Source: Bradyrhizobium algeriense
GTDB lineage: Bacteria > Pseudomonadota > Alphaproteobacteria > Rhizobiales > Xanthobacteraceae
Assembly (NCBI RefSeq): GCF_003062295.1
Contig: NZ_PYCN01000006.1
Span: 62,001-126,000, forward strand
Length of the DNA: 64,000 nucleotides
Reading direction: 5' to 3'
The notes beneath the pieces were generated by a model that worked only from the letters and a program-made list of their open reading frames with translations, was not told the DNA's origin and searched no databases. A program made the translations under genes and the position numbers. How positions within the stretch are numbered: the first letter of the stretch is position 1; every line of letters begins with the position of its first letter. Below are positions 63,339 through 64,000 of the stretch, piece after piece.

Positions 63339-64000
63339 CTACTGCACGCTCAGCGCCACGAACCTCAATTCGCCTTCGCCGTTCGAGACCAGCAGCAGCA
63401 CCGACTTCTTGCCGTCCTTCTTGAGCTGATCGACGCGCTTCTTGATGTCGGCCGCGTTGCCGACCGCTTCCTGCGCCACCTCGACGATGACGTCGCCGGC
63501 CGACAGCCGCTTTTCGGCGGCATCGGAACCGTTGTCGACGCCGGTGACGATCACGCCCTTGACGCTGTCCTTGATCTTGTACTTGGTGCGCAGGTCCTTG
63601 CTCAGCGCGGCGAGATCGAGGCCGAGCGCCTTTTGCGTCACGGGCTTTTCGACGGGGTCTTCCTTGGTCTTGGCGGCGGCCTGCTGCACCTTTTCGGTAT
63701 CCTCGAGGCGCCCGAGGGTGACCTTGCGGCTTTCCTCCTTGCCCTTGCGGATGATGACCACGTCGACTTCCTTGCCGACGGCGGTGTCGGCGACGACGCG
63801 CGAGAGATCCTTCGGATCCTTGACATCCTTGCCGTCGAACTTGACGACGACGTCACCGGGCTCGATGCCGGCCGGCTTGGCCGGCCCCTTGTCGTCGATG
63901 CCGGCGACCAGCGCGCCGCGGGCGGGCTTGATGTTGAGGCTTTCGGCGATCTCCTCGGTGACCTGCTGAATCCGCACGCCGAGCCAGCCGCGGCGCAGTT
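63339..64000 (-). CDS. DegP/HtrA-family serine protease, C-terminal part
   Basis: The last ~220 residues of a periplasmic protease/chaperone; the catalytic domain lies beyond the right edge. Two PDZ domains are visible: RGWLGVRIQQVTEEIAESLN with GPAKPAGIEPGDVVVKFDGK, and the second with GVIVTGVDNGSDAAEKRLSA followed by GDVIVEV. A Lys/Glu-rich linker joins them. The start codon is outside the window. Confidence 0.92.
   Translation of the reverse strand, partial: LRRGWLGVRIQQVTEEIAESLNIKPARGALVAGIDDKGPAKPAGIEPGDVVVKFDGKDVKDPKDLSRVVADTAVGKEVDVVIIRKGKEESRKVTLGRLEDTEKVQQAAAKTKEDPVEKPVTQKALGLDLAALSKDLRTKYKIKDSVKGVIVTGVDNGSDAAEKRLSAGDVIVEVAQEAVGNAADIKKRVDQLKKDGKKSVLLLVSNGEGELRFVALSVQ

Overview
The window is about 64 kb of high-GC chromosomal DNA from a Bradyrhizobium-like alphaproteobacterium (Nitrobacteraceae). 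This rests on the gene set: several ABC and TRAP uptake systems, DUF2336, a secreted caspase-like protein, SerB/MiaA and ilv/leu genes with leader peptides. It also rests on the dense families of dispersed palindromic intergenic repeats, including the GAGCATGATC...GATCATGCTC element. I could not run database searches; names come from recognised motifs and family knowledge. No complete transposase, prophage, CRISPR array or rRNA was seen.

Layout. 1-3992: a sugar/polyol ABC operon read leftwards (HAD phosphatase, SorC-type regulator, binding protein, truncated permease) behind a candidate operator at 4006-4039. 4350-9191: small secreted or membrane proteins and a secreted caspase-like protein. 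9395-14159: a TonB-dependent siderophore receptor, a sigma factor that appears to carry two sigma-2 modules, and a membrane anti-sigma candidate. 14461-14971: an iron-box-like palindrome, a decayed integrase tail and tRNA-Lys(CTT). 15153-18925: a Spy-like protein and a DctPQM TRAP transporter. 18926-20012: repeat-derived sequence.

20463-22252: leuA preceded by a Leu-rich leader peptide. 22596-31770: a CYTH-CHAD protein facing a livKGFHM-ppk2 operon, then a NUDIX protein and a nitrate/sulfonate-type binding protein. Its presumed permease and ATPase (35427-37042) lie beyond an interposed block with a cupin, an OsmC protein and a zinc-handling locus: a His-rich protein, a CDF transporter, a cobW pseudogene and two GTTATAAC palindromes. 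37140-40465: a GT2/PilZ glycosyltransferase plus HlyD-type partner. 40843-43187: an osmoprotectant ABC system with fused permease and binding protein. 43315-46788: two tandem sulfatase-fold membrane proteins. 47062-49711: a TetR regulator with two identical-architecture operators, a haem membrane protein and an SDR. 50168-52212: DUF2336 and a coupled small-membrane-protein pair.

52913-60015: a branched-chain amino-acid operon read leftwards from a clear sigma-70 promoter through an Ile/Leu/Val leader peptide and attenuator into ilvB, a threonine-dehydratase-like gene, ilvH, a methyltransferase, two exporters and ilvC. 60190-64000: miaA, divergent serB, an Mrr-like nuclease inserted between two copies of the serB 3' end, and the C-terminal part of a DegP/HtrA protease running off the window.

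Functionally the window is dominated by solute import and branched-chain amino-acid metabolism (uptake by Liv, synthesis by leuA and ilv, possible export by EamA/LysE proteins), both biosynthetic units bearing leader-peptide attenuators. The most interesting accessory features are the serB/Mrr islet, the double sigma-2 factor, the decaying zinc locus, the tRNA-Lys integrase remnant and the duplicated ilvC tail.
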